A model generated the notes under the pieces. That model saw only the letters and a list, made by a program, of their open reading frames with translations. It was not told the origin of the DNA and did not search any database. A DNA stretch of 64,000 bases from Blautia parvula (GTDB taxonomy: Bacteria > Bacillota > Clostridia > Lachnospirales > Lachnospiraceae). The position numbers were made by a program, and so were the translations under genes. The number at the start of each line of letters is the position of its first letter. Within the stretch, counting starts at the first letter, position 1. The DNA lies in assembly GCF_020215665.1 (NCBI RefSeq), contig NZ_CP084061.1:310001-374000 (forward strand). The letters run 5' to 3'. This document shows, in pieces, positions 1 to 9,008 of the stretch.

Positions 1-262
1 GAACGCAGAGGCTGCAGAGGAACAGATGGGAGAATCCGGAAAAGAAGGTACTACAGGAATACTGTCGGGAGAATCCGGGAAAGAGGATACTACAGGGATA
101 CTGGCAGGAGAATCCGGGAAAAAAGAGACCGCAGAGGAACAGACGGGAGAGTCCGGAAAAGCAGGGACCGCAGAGAAACAGACGGAAGAGTCCGGAAAAG
201 CAGGGACCGCAGAGGAACAGACGGAAGCGTCCGGAAAAGAAGGGGCTGCAGGAGAACAGATG
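1..262 (+). repeat. Degenerate tandem repeat encoding Glu-Ser-Gly-Lys motifs
   Basis: About seven imperfect units of roughly 36-39 bases encode variants of ESGKxGTAExQT. The array runs off the left edge. It gives a low-complexity, charged linker before the folded domains and is a possible site of length variation. Confidence 0.75.
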
Positions 263-3200
263 GCAGGTGATCCGGATGCGCAGAAAGGAGAAGGAGCACT
301 GCTCTCTGAGACCGGAGCGGTGGTACAGAAAGGCCGGCTGCATCTAAGCCTGCTTTACACACTCCCATACAGTGACCCGGAAGCGCTGAACAGAGGACTG
401 CAGGCAGTTTTAACAGGTGGCGGCCGGCAGCTTACAGCATCCTTTTCCATGCAGGAGGGTGAGGGCGTTTCTAAAAAGGCGGAGGCATCTTTTACAGATT
501 TGGAACCCGGGCAGTACCATCTCAGTATAAGCGGAGACAGCTTTGCCTCGTATGACCAGGATGTGGAGATACAGGCCATGGAGCAGAAGATGCAGTTTCT
601 GGATGTCTATACAGGAATGGATTTTTCTGATATGGAAAAACATCCCGGTGTTATGGGATACGGTGACGTGAACAGGGACGGCGTGATTGATGAGCAGGAC
701 AAATCGGGATTGGTCTTGGCAGTTCATCAGGAAAGTACGGACAGTATCTATGATCTGAATCAGGATCAGAGTGTTGACCTTGTGGATCTGCAGTGGCTTT
801 CATACAGCTACGGATTTGAGAAAACGGAAGCTTATGTGTCAAGAAGTTATCTGATGGATGAAATCACAGCAGATGTGGGAGCGTCCACCCGGGTGTCGGA
901 TGGCAGTATTGAGAGTATTTTGGGCGACGGGGGAAGCGTTTCCCTGGAGCCTGCAGACGGCGGGGAGATATCAGAGGAAAATCCGGTGGAACTGCAGCTT
1001 GATCTGGAAAAACGTTCCGATATAACAGCAGGCGCGTTGGTTCTGACACCGCCGAGAGATTCCGCCAATGTCATCCGGGCAGGGTCCGTGACCGTGGAAT
1101 ACGATGATGAAAACGGGCAGCGGCAGACCATGGAGATTCCCATAAGCGGAGTGTCCATGTTTGCCCTCACAGCGGCACAGGCGGTCATGGAACCGGACGG
1201 TACCATAATCATCAATCTGGGAAAACAGGTTGCGATCAAGAAGGTAGTCATCAAGGTGACAGATGCCGGAGGAAGCAGTCTGGCAGATATCTCCAGGGTG
1301 GAATTTTTAAACGGAATGGAGGACAGGATTCCTGCCCCCGTGATGAATATTCCCGACAATGTAAGTACAGAGCCGGGCGATAAGAAATTCACAGTGACCT
1401 GGAACGCGCAGACAAATGTAGCCGGCTATGAAGTTATGGTGAAAAAGGACGGGAAGAGCAAAGTATATCCAACCGCTGAGAACAGTATCCTTATCACAAG
1501 CTTTGGCACAGAGAAGATGAAAAACAATGAGGAGTACACAGTTCTGGTACGTTCAGTGAACGGCGACTGGAGCAGTGCCTATTCAGAGCCGGTGACCGTG
1601 GTACCCAAGCCCTCAAAGGCGCCTGACGCTCCGGAGAATGTGAACATTTCCGGAGGATACAGAAAACTGGACATCGCCTGGAAGATGATGGAGGACACAG
1701 ATTTCTACACCCTCTACTACAGGGAACAGGGCACAGAAGAATTTGAAAAGAAAGAGAATATCAAACAGAACAAATATCAGCTTACAGACTTAAAAGACGG
1801 CACAACCTATGAGATATGCCTTACGGGAACAAATGAAATGGGAACCGGCGGCAAGTCAAAAATATACGCAGGAGAGACAACGGATATCAATCCTGCAGTC
1901 ACTTCCAATTACAGGCTGATCAATACGCCAAAGGAGGGCGGAGGACTGACCGCGCATATTAAATCTATTGAATATCCTTCCTCAAAACCGGAGACAGATG
2001 CAGCAGTGGCAGACAATGATTATACCACCTCCTGGAGTCTGGCATCCTGGGATGCAGGCGGATACAATGCCGGAAAGCCTTCTCCTGTCATTACCTTTGA
2101 TCAGAGCTATGAGATGGACAGGCTGGTGGTAGTACCGGATGAGAAGCAGCAGTATACATATGGATATGCCAAGACAAAATATTGGGATGAAGACGGCAAT
2201 GAGAAAATGATAGACGGCCATTTTACACAGAAGAAGAGTGTGAACGGCAAAGTATATTATGAATTTCAGTATTCCCAGCCATTTAAGACAAATCGGATAC
2301 AGATAAACTTTGCCATGGCTTGGGCACCAGCAGACGGAAGAATCTCCATAGCAGAGATGAAGTTTTATTATTATGACAGTCTGGAAAAAGAGGTCGACGG
2401 ACTGTTTGCGGATACCATGCATGTGGAGCTGCGGGAGGATGTGACCTTAAAGACCATCGAAGAGCTGGAGAAAAGGGCAGATACTCCGGATGAGGCGACA
2501 GGTGATTACCATCCGAAGCGGGAGCTGCTCCTTTCAGATCTGTCCTACGCGAAAGAACTTCTAAATGATAAAAATGCCGGCAGAGTTATGAAAGTGGACA
2601 CAGCCGTGACAAAGAAAAAGGACGGTGCCCTGGGCTTTTCCGGCGGTCTGAACGCATGGCAGCCTCTCGGCATCAGTGCTCATGCCGGAGAAGAACTGGT
2701 TGTGTATGTGGGCAGAGATGACGCAGAACTGGGGGCCAACACGAACCTGAATCTCATCGCCACACAGTATCACGCGGAATCAGGAAACTGGAGCAAGGTT
2801 GTGGTCCAGAATCTGAAAAACGGAAAAAATGAAGTTACCATTCCCCAGATCGGAAGCCTGAGTGCAGAACACGGCGGTAGCCTGTATGTGGAATTTACGG
2901 GAAATAATGACGCTCTCAATATGAGCGTGCGTGTGAGCGGAGGACAGGAGATACCAAAGCTTGACATTTCAAATGCGGCAGATGAGGCGGAAGCAAAAGA
3001 AGCGGTCAGGGCGTATGTGGAGAAATTAAATGCATATGTTCCGGAAATTTCGGATCTTCACAAAAAGTTTCATGAGGGGAATAAGGAAAGCGGCTGTGAC
3101 TACAGCTATGACAAAAAGAACTGCATTTTGGGAGCAACGGACATTGTACTGCATCAGATGATGTATTCCGTATCCGCGGAACAGATCTTAAACGGTATCA

Positions 3201-5272
3201 ACAACAAGCTGAAAAACCAGGGAAAAGAAAACAGCCTGGACAACCAGACAGAAGTATTATACGAATCCTGTCAGGCCATGGAACAGATGGTGACACTGTT
3301 TTACCAGCACAAAGGACTTGGCGATTATAATGGTGACAAGACACTGGCAGCCCGGTACGGCGGCAAGAACAATCTGCCATCCAGCCGTCTGAATATCCGT
3401 TACATGAGAATGTTTTCAGGGGCATTTATGTATGCCGGCGGGCTCCATATCGGTATCGAGTGGGGCAGCGCAGCAGGACTGGCAAACAGTGTACCGGTAC
3501 AGAGTGACAACGGCAGATATGTGAGCGGACAGCTATTTGGCTGGGGAATCGCCCATGAGATTGGCCATATCATCAATCAGCCATCCTATGCCATTGCGGA
3601 AATAACCAACAACTATTACTCCATTCTGGCACAGGCCAAGGAGACGAATGATTCTGTCCGTTATCAATATGCAGATGTATATAAAAAGGTCACTTCAGGG
3701 ACAAAGGGCCGCGCAGAGAGCGTATTTACAAGCCTTGCCATGTATTGGCAGCTCCATCTGGCCTATGATGAGGGATATAATTTCAGGACTTATGATAACT
3801 ATGAGGAGCAGTTTAATAATCTGTTCTTTGCAAGAGTGGATGCATACGCCAGAAATACGGCCATTGCGCCGGCGCCCGGAGGTGTCGCTCTCACAATTCC
3901 AAAAGATGTGGACAACACTCTGATGCGTCTTTCCTGTGCGGCAGCGGAAAAGAACCTGCTTGCATTCTTTGAGCAGTGGGGTATGACGCCGGATTCAGAT
4001 ACTATGGCGTACGCATCACAGTTTGAGGAGGAGACAAGAAGGATCAGCTATATTTCAGATGAAGCAAGAGCATACCGTATTGAGGGCGGAGAAAGCACGG
4101 CAGCACAGACTGCAGTAAGTGCGGATCTTTCATATGTTCCGAACTCCAACCAGGTTACGATCACGCTTTCCAATAATGCGGCTGACCAGAACTCCATGCT
4201 GGGATATGAAATATACAGAAACGGCCGGGTCATCGGGTTTGTGGAGGCGAAAGACGGTACCGTGACATTTACGGATACCATTGCGTCCATGAACAACAGA
4301 GTGTTTACTTATGAGGCAGTGGGATATGACAAGCTGCTGCAGCAGACAGAGAGGGCGGCCATAGACTCTGTGAAAATTTCCAATGACGGAAGTGTGGCGA
4401 AGGATGGATGGAAGATAACTACAAACATGACCTCATCAAGCGACCGTCAGGAGGAAGGAAATGAGGAAAATCCGGAAGGAATCACCATTTCCGGAATCAG
4501 CAGTATTTGCAACAATGACTATGCAGATGTATATACCGGAGAGGCAAAAAACCCGGAGATCGTCATCAGCTTCGGCAGAACCCTTCAGGCCGTTGCCTTT
4601 AAGGTGACAGCCGCTGACGATAAAACAGCAGTCAGGAAATTTGAAGCCTATGTAAGTCAGGACGGAAACCAGTGGACCCCTGTAAAAACAGGAACACTGT
4701 CCTATTCAGGGGATACGGCTGTTTCCTATTTTAACAAAGAGGGGGATTCCTGGCTGTATACCTACGACGCGGCTTATCTGAAGCTGAAAATCAAGGGCCA
4801 GAGTGCGGTCTCCCTGTCAGAGATAGATATTTTAGGACCTACGGGAGACAATGTAGAGCTGCTGGATAAGGGAATCGGCATCCTGGATGAAGATTACAGC
4901 TATGATGCTGAGGGCGGCAGAATACCGGCAGGCTCCCTGATCTTTACAGGGGAATATAAAGGAAATCCTTCCTATAATGTGGTAAAACTGTATGATCAGA
5001 ATGGAAATATCCTGGATGGTTCCCAGTTGATCTTTGCAGAGGTTCCGGCAGAAGGGGAATTAGGTGAGGTCTCCTCCGGTACCTGGATCTACTATATGGA
5101 ACCGGATCAGATTCCATCCGGTGTGACAAGCGTCAGAGCGGAATTATACAGAGTGGACGATGCGCATACAAATGAAGGGGAGCGTCTTGTGAGTGATACA
5201 CTGCCTATGGAAGTGCCTGACCCGCTGCCGCCCATTCATTTGAAGGACAATCATGAGGAGGGGAACGGATGA
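2..5272 (+). CDS. M60-like (mucin-type) metallopeptidase surface protein with dockerin-like module, 5' partial
   Basis: The reading frame is open to the first base of the window, so the true start and signal peptide lie upstream. The first ATG at 26 sits inside a repeat and is used only for numbering. Residues 1-80 are degenerate ESGKxGTAExQT-type repeats. Residues 211-263 hold two Ca-binding loops (DVNRDGVIDEQD, DLNQDQSVDLVD), a dockerin type I pattern. A beta-rich region and two fibronectin III-like domains follow (about 435-620), then an F5/8-like sugar-binding domain (about 625-790). The catalytic region contains HEIGH (1177-1181) and the third zinc ligand Glu1192 in AEITNN, the gluzincin arrangement of PF13402/M60 proteases that attack glycosylated mucins. 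A second F5/8-like domain lies near 1480-1610. No C-terminal anchor is seen, so attachment through the dockerin to the downstream cohesin-like protein is plausible (inference). The TGA overlaps the next ATG (ATGA). Confidence 0.85.
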   Translation, partial: NAEAAEEQMGESGKEGTTGILSGESGKEDTTGILAGESGKKETAEEQTGESGKAGTAEKQTEESGKAGTAEEQTEASGKEGAAGEQMAGDPDAQKGEGALLSETGAVVQKGRLHLSLLYTLPYSDPEALNRGLQAVLTGGGRQLTASFSMQEGEGVSKKAEASFTDLEPGQYHLSISGDSFASYDQDVEIQAMEQKMQFLDVYTGMDFSDMEKHPGVMGYGDVNRDGVIDEQDKSGLVLAVHQESTDSIYDLNQDQSVDLVDLQWLSYSYGFEKTEAYVSRSYLMDEITADVGASTRVSDGSIESILGDGGSVSLEPADGGEISEENPVELQLDLEKRSDITAGALVLTPPRDSANVIRAGSVTVEYDDENGQRQTMEIPISGVSMFALTAAQAVMEPDGTIIINLGKQVAIKKVVIKVTDAGGSSLADISRVEFLNGMEDRIPAPVMNIPDNVSTEPGDKKFTVTWNAQTNVAGYEVMVKKDGKSKVYPTAENSILITSFGTEKMKNNEEYTVLVRSVNGDWSSAYSEPVTVVPKPSKAPDAPENVNISGGYRKLDIAWKMMEDTDFYTLYYREQGTEEFEKKENIKQNKYQLTDLKDGTTYEICLTGTNEMGTGGKSKIYAGETTDINPAVTSNYRLINTPKEGGGLTAHIKSIEYPSSKPETDAAVADNDYTTSWSLASWDAGGYNAGKPSPVITFDQSYEMDRLVVVPDEKQQYTYGYAKTKYWDEDGNEKMIDGHFTQKKSVNGKVYYEFQYSQPFKTNRIQINFAMAWAPADGRISIAEMKFYYYDSLEKEVDGLFADTMHVELREDVTLKTIEELEKRADTPDEATGDYHPKRELLLSDLSYAKELLNDKNAGRVMKVDTAVTKKKDGALGFSGGLNAWQPLGISAHAGEELVVYVGRDDAELGANTNLNLIATQYHAESGNWSKVVVQNLKNGKNEVTIPQIGSLSAEHGGSLYVEFTGNNDALNMSVRVSGGQEIPKLDISNAADEAEAKEAVRAYVEKLNAYVPEISDLHKKFHEGNKESGCDYSYDKKNCILGATDIVLHQMMYSVSAEQILNGINNKLKNQGKENSLDNQTEVLYESCQAMEQMVTLFYQHKGLGDYNGDKTLAARYGGKNNLPSSRLNIRYMRMFSGAFMYAGGLHIGIEWGSAAGLANSVPVQSDNGRYVSGQLFGWGIAHEIGHIINQPSYAIAEITNNYYSILAQAKETNDSVRYQYADVYKKVTSGTKGRAESVFTSLAMYWQLHLAYDEGYNFRTYDNYEEQFNNLFFARVDAYARNTAIAPAPGGVALTIPKDVDNTLMRLSCAAAEKNLLAFFEQWGMTPDSDTMAYASQFEEETRRISYISDEARAYRIEGGESTAAQTAVSADLSYVPNSNQVTITLSNNAADQNSMLGYEIYRNGRVIGFVEAKDGTVTFTDTIASMNNRVFTYEAVGYDKLLQQTERAAIDSVKISNDGSVAKDGWKITTNMTSSSDRQEEGNEENPEGITISGISSICNNDYADVYTGEAKNPEIVISFGRTLQAVAFKVTAADDKTAVRKFEAYVSQDGNQWTPVKTGTLSYSGDTAVSYFNKEGDSWLYTYDAAYLKLKIKGQSAVSLSEIDILGPTGDNVELLDKGIGILDEDYSYDAEGGRIPAGSLIFTGEYKGNPSYNVVKLYDQNGNILDGSQLIFAEVPAEGELGEVSSGTWIYYMEPDQIPSGVTSVRAELYRVDDAHTNEGERLVSDTLPMEVPDPLPPIHLKDNHEEGNG

Positions 5273-6825
5273 AAAGAATGAAGAGCTTATGTATGGTCCT
5301 GATTTTGGCCCTGTTCGTGACTTATATACCCGTGCGCGCCGCAGAGCAGGATGATACAATGATCAAAATGCAGCAGAAGGATACGAGCCAGGTGGAACTG
5401 GCTCTGTACCCCAATGCAGATATGATAAAGAACCACGCAACAACACTCAGGATTCAGATGCAGATAAAGGAGACGGAAAGCGGGAGTATCCGTGATGTCC
5501 GGTTTGCTTTCTCAGAGGATTTACAGAATGATTGCAGAATCCGGGAGGCTATTTATGAAAACGGTATTCTGGACATTTATCTGTCATCATCAGGCGCCTT
5601 GTTTGAACAGGCCCGGGATGTAACAATCGGTACAATTTCAGGGACTCCCAGCAATGAAATGTTCCGGGCTTTTGTAATGCCTGTGAGCATAACGTTTGTG
5701 GACCAGAGCCATCAGATGAGATATGTGGATGAGGGAGTGCTGCAGGGGATATCTTATGAATGGGCAGTAGGGGAAAAAGTACCGGACAACCCGGATAACC
5801 CAGACAACCCGGATAACCCGGACAACCCAGATAATCCAGATCCAGACAATCCGGATAATCCAGATAACCCGGACAATCCAGACAATCCGGATAACCCAGA
5901 CAATCCAGACCCGGACAACCCGGATAATCCAGATAACCCGGACAATCCAGACAACCCGGATAACCCAGACAACCCGGACAATCCGGATAACCCAGACAAT
6001 CCGGATCCGGACAACCCGGACAATCCAGATAACCCAGACAACCCGAATAACCCGGACAATCCAGACAACCCGAATAACCCAGATTATCCAGATGGAATAT
6101 GCACAGCTTTCACATACGAGGAACTGGAAAAAGGTCTGGCGGATACCAGTGTTACAAGCCTGATCTACAAGAGCAAAGACGGAAACGGTTTAACCCGGGA
6201 ACAGCAGATGACCGTGTTCAAAAGCCTGAAAGGGACAGAAAGAACCCTTACCGTTATGGCAGAAGAGGACAACAGGCTTTTGTATTCCTGGAAATTTACC
6301 GGAACGGGAATTGCAGATCCGGATATTGCCATGGATTTTACCATTGCCCAAGAGAAAGAAAATAAAAAGGCCGGCAGCCTTATGGCCAAGGGATCAGAGA
6401 ATTTATATCTGGAATTTGCCCATGAAGGAGAGCTTCCGGGACTGGCTGAAATTGAAATTTATGTAGGCAGTAGTTTTAAAGATGGACAGAATCTTTACCT
6501 GTATTATTACAATACCGAGAAGAATGCAATGGAACCGGTACAGAAGAATATTAAGGTTGTGAACGGATATGTGACAGTGCAGATAAAACATTGCTCCACC
6601 TATGTTCTCACCACAAAGCAGATCCGCAAAAGTGAGCAGTTCCCTGCAGTGATTGTGGATAAAACGGATAACACGAAAAAGACACCTGCGAAACCGGCAG
6701 CAAAGACAGCAGCCAAAACAGCTAAAACAGGAGATTCCTCCCCAGTGGAAGCAATGATTCTGCTGGCAGGACTCTCTGCGGCAGTCATGATCATTAGCCG
6801 GAGGAGCAGAAAAAAGAATATTTAA
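5269..6825 (+). CDS. Sortase-type cell-wall protein with cohesin-like domain and Asn-Pro-Asp repeat
   Basis: The 518 aa protein starts with a signal peptide (about 1-25, ending VRAA). Residues about 40-150 form a beta-rich domain whose pattern (VELALYPNAD, then VRFAFSEDL, then ILDIYLSSSG) resembles the cohesin-like modules of gut Firmicute surface proteins. A linker of about 100 residues of NPD/PDN repeats follows, then a globular region (about 285-460) and an Ala/Lys/Thr linker. The C-terminus has TAKTGDSSP, a hydrophobic stretch and RRSRKK, the shape of a sortase sorting signal with a degenerate LPxTG. Translation is coupled to the protease gene by a 4-base overlap. The likely role is a wall-anchored scaffold or adhesin. 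The cohesin call is by eye only. Confidence 0.7.
   Translation: MKRMKSLCMVLILALFVTYIPVRAAEQDDTMIKMQQKDTSQVELALYPNADMIKNHATTLRIQMQIKETESGSIRDVRFAFSEDLQNDCRIREAIYENGILDIYLSSSGALFEQARDVTIGTISGTPSNEMFRAFVMPVSITFVDQSHQMRYVDEGVLQGISYEWAVGEKVPDNPDNPDNPDNPDNPDNPDPDNPDNPDNPDNPDNPDNPDNPDPDNPDNPDNPDNPDNPDNPDNPDNPDNPDNPDPDNPDNPDNPDNPNNPDNPDNPNNPDYPDGICTAFTYEELEKGLADTSVTSLIYKSKDGNGLTREQQMTVFKSLKGTERTLTVMAEEDNRLLYSWKFTGTGIADPDIAMDFTIAQEKENKKAGSLMAKGSENLYLEFAHEGELPGLAEIEIYVGSSFKDGQNLYLYYYNTEKNAMEPVQKNIKVVNGYVTVQIKHCSTYVLTTKQIRKSEQFPAVIVDKTDNTKKTPAKPAAKTAAKTAKTGDSSPVEAMILLAGLSAAVMIISRRSRKKNI
5784..6092 (+). repeat. Asn-Pro-Asp tandem repeat in the wall protein gene
   Basis: Nine-base units of the type CCGGACAAC/CCAGATAAT encode NPD about 30 times, with occasional six-base units giving PDPD. 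The result is a stiff, acidic spacer that would hold the N-terminal domain away from the wall. Silent differences between units show it is not a recent single expansion. Confidence 0.9.
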
Positions 6826-6826
6826 G

Positions 6827-6871
6827 AAAAAACAGCATCGGCATATCAATTCCTGGGCCGATGCTGTTTTT
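6827..6871 (+). terminator. Intrinsic terminator after the surface-protein operon
   Basis: A 14-bp stem AAAAACAGCATCGG / CCGATGCTGTTTTT with a 16-base loop starts two bases after the stop codon, and the T run is part of the right arm. Confidence 0.9.
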
Positions 6872-6900
6872 GCGTGCGGAAATTTTTTTTAGGATAGGTG

Positions 6901-6940
6901 TTGACAGGTGTGTATCTAATGTATATAATGAGTATATACA
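6901..6940 (+). promoter_or_regulatory. Consensus sigma-A promoter with overlapping GntR/YtrA operator
   Basis: TTGACA (6901-6906), 17 bases, TATAAT (6924-6929): a perfect consensus promoter. A perfect inverted repeat TGTATATA-N5-TATATACA (6920-6940) covers the -10 box. It lies just upstream of the GntR-family gene, so repressor binding here would block RNA polymerase and autoregulate the operon (inference). Confidence 0.8.
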
Positions 6941-6986
6941 ATAAATGATATATATACACGCGCGCACAGAAAGTTGAGAAGTAAGG

Positions 6987-7361
6987 ATGAATATTATAAT
7001 CAGCAATACAAGCGGGAAGCCCATATACGAACAGATCACGGAGCAGATAAAGCAGGCAATCATGAGAGGCCAGCTAAAGCCGGGGGAGTCACTTCCATCC
7101 ATGCGCCTTCTGGCAAAAGAACTCCGCATCAGTGTGATCACCACGAAGAGAGCATATGAGGAATTAGAGAGGGATGGATTTATTTGTTCTCAGGTCGGCA
7201 AAGGCAGTTTCGTAGCGGATACAAACCATGAGCTTGTGAGAGAGGAGCAGTTAAAGGAAATAGAAGGTTTATTGGAAAAAGCTGTAGAAAAAAGCAAGAT
7301 CAATGGAGTAGAACTGGAAGAATTGACAGAGATGCTTAGAATGCTCTATGAGGAGGAATAA
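6987..7361 (+). CDS. GntR family regulator, YtrA subfamily
   Basis: The 124 aa protein has a winged helix-turn-helix (residues about 10-75, with KPGESLPSMRLLAKELRIS and KRAYEELERDGF) followed by a short acidic helical tail instead of a large effector domain, which defines the small YtrA subfamily. Such repressors control an adjacent ABC exporter and respond to cell-envelope stress in known cases (Bacillus YtrA). The ABC ATPase starts three bases after its stop codon. It probably represses its own operon through the palindrome over the -10 box. The start has only a weak AGG-type ribosome site but gives the canonical N-terminus. Confidence 0.9.
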   Translation: MNIIISNTSGKPIYEQITEQIKQAIMRGQLKPGESLPSMRLLAKELRISVITTKRAYEELERDGFICSQVGKGSFVADTNHELVREEQLKEIEGLLEKAVEKSKINGVELEELTEMLRMLYEEE

Positions 7362-7363
7362 AA

Positions 7364-8227
7364 ATGGAAGCAGCGATCAGAATTGAAGGTCTGGTGAAAA
7401 ACTATGAAAAATTCTCACTGGACCACATTAATTTAGAAATTCCAAAAGGCAGTATTGTAGGACTGGTTGGAGCAAACGGAGCCGGTAAGACCACCCTGAT
7501 CAAGTGTATTCTCGGAATCATAAAAAGAGATGCCGGTGAAATCTATGTGGACGGCGAGAAACTGGAAGAAAAGAATGACAACTGGAAAAACCAGGTGGGT
7601 ATGGTTCTGGCAGAAGCAAACTTCCATGAGACCATGAACGCTGTACAGATTGGCAGGATCATGGAGAACATTTTCAGCCAGTGGGATGCAGGACTGTACG
7701 AAACATATCTGAATGACTTTAAGCTGGAACATAAAAAGCTGATCAAAGATTACTCCAGAGGAATGAAAATGAAGCTGCAGATCGCAGTAGCGCTCTCTCA
7801 CAGAGCCAAGATCCTTATATTTGACGAGGCAACCAGCGGCCTTGATCCTCTGGTTCGCGATGATCTGCTGGATATCCTGCTGGAATACATTCAGGATGAG
7901 GCACATACAGTGCTCCTGTCCTCGCATATTATCAGTGATTTGGAGAAGGTATCCGACTATATAGCATTTATCCAGAACGGCAGGCTGCTTTTTGTGGAGA
8001 ATAAAGACGAGATCCTTTACCGCTACGGTGTGGGAAAATGTTCCAAAGAGGATTACAGCACACTGGATAAAGAAGGAATCCTGCGGTTGAAAAGAGGCGT
8101 TTTAGGCTACGAATTTTTGGTGCAGGACAGACAGGCGTTTATGCGCAGATATCCGGATATGGTAGTGGATGCTCCGGATATTGAGGATGTTCTTCTGCTG
8201 CTGGAGAAAGGTGAGGTGGTATCATGA
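7364..8227 (+). CDS. ABC transporter ATP-binding protein (YtrB-like)
   Basis: The 287 aa protein has Walker A GANGAGKTT, signature YSRGMKMKL, Walker B ILIFDEATSGLD and the H-loop SSHI: a complete ABC ATPase. It has a C-terminal extension typical of ABC-2 exporters that partner with small permeases. It lies directly after the GntR repressor (2-base gap, GAGGAGG site) and overlaps the permease by ATGA, so the three genes form one operon. The substrate cannot be read from sequence; related Ytr/Bcr-type pumps deal with envelope-active compounds. Confidence 0.92.
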   Translation: MEAAIRIEGLVKNYEKFSLDHINLEIPKGSIVGLVGANGAGKTTLIKCILGIIKRDAGEIYVDGEKLEEKNDNWKNQVGMVLAEANFHETMNAVQIGRIMENIFSQWDAGLYETYLNDFKLEHKKLIKDYSRGMKMKLQIAVALSHRAKILIFDEATSGLDPLVRDDLLDILLEYIQDEAHTVLLSSHIISDLEKVSDYIAFIQNGRLLFVENKDEILYRYGVGKCSKEDYSTLDKEGILRLKRGVLGYEFLVQDRQAFMRRYPDMVVDAPDIEDVLLLLEKGEVVS

Positions 8228-8874
8228 AAGGGCTTATACTAAAAGATATATACAGTATCAGGATTACACAGAAAACATATGTACTATTATTTTTATTCCT
8301 ATGTGTGTTTGGCTACTTGATGAAGAGTCCGGGATATGTGGGAACCATGTGTATTGTGGTATTTGCCACAGTGGTGCTCAGTTTGTTCAACGCGGACCAG
8401 TACTATCACTGGGACACATATGCAGCCGCACTCCCGCTGGGAAAAAGGATAATTGTACGGGCAAGATACATGCTGATTATTGTTATGACTCTCGGTCTTG
8501 CTGTATTTACAGCAATCATGACCGGAGCAACAGCGGCACTTCTGGGAATGTCTGTGTCAGAGCAGGTAATTTCCTCGGTTTCCATGTGTATGATCATCCC
8601 TATTTTTTCCGGCATAATTATTCCAGTGATATACAAACTTGGAGTTGAGAAGGGAAGAGTAATTTTTATGATGCTTTTTCTGATCCCGTTTTTAGTGCTG
8701 ACGCTTTTAAAGGATTTGATACGAGGGACAGCTGTGGAAAAACTTCTGGTTAACCTTCAGCAGAATCCTAACGGACAAGTAATAATCGCAGGTATACTTT
8801 TAGCAGTAAGTATTCTGGTTTTAGCAGTATCTTACATGATTTCGATCAGGATATACAGCAATAAGGAATTCTGA
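8224..8874 (+). CDS. ABC-2 type transporter permease
   Basis: The 216 aa protein is strongly hydrophobic with about six predicted membrane segments, beginning MKGLILKDIYSIR, the usual start of ABC-2 permeases. It overlaps the ATPase stop by 4 bases and would form the membrane half of the exporter. Low sequence conservation means the call rests on hydrophobic pattern and context. Confidence 0.85.
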   Translation: MKGLILKDIYSIRITQKTYVLLFLFLCVFGYLMKSPGYVGTMCIVVFATVVLSLFNADQYYHWDTYAAALPLGKRIIVRARYMLIIVMTLGLAVFTAIMTGATAALLGMSVSEQVISSVSMCMIIPIFSGIIIPVIYKLGVEKGRVIFMMLFLIPFLVLTLLKDLIRGTAVEKLLVNLQQNPNGQVIIAGILLAVSILVLAVSYMISIRIYSNKEF

Positions 8875-8930
8875 TTCAGAAAAGAACCTGGTTTGCCCTG
8901 CATTGTCATACAGACGTGATAATTGTTTTC

Positions 8931-8959
8931 TTGACTTTAAAATTATACAGTGATACATT
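8931..8959 (+). promoter_or_regulatory. Probable promoter of the sirtuin-like gene
   Basis: TTGACT (8931-8936), 17 bases, TACATT (8954-8959), followed by a GGAGGAG ribosome site before the ATG at 9009. Confidence 0.55.
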
Positions 8960-9008
8960 ATTCTTAGTGTAAAAAACTGGATAAGTAAAAGTACGGAGGA
9001 GTGGGAAA

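Noticed and set aside
5754-6068. Minus-strand ORF encoding a Gly-Leu-Ser repeat
   Set aside because: It is the complement of the NPD repeat; a 9-base period keeps all frames open. No ribosome site or homology.
5784-6092. Possible CRISPR array
   Set aside because: The repeat is a 9-base in-frame coding repeat without unique spacers.
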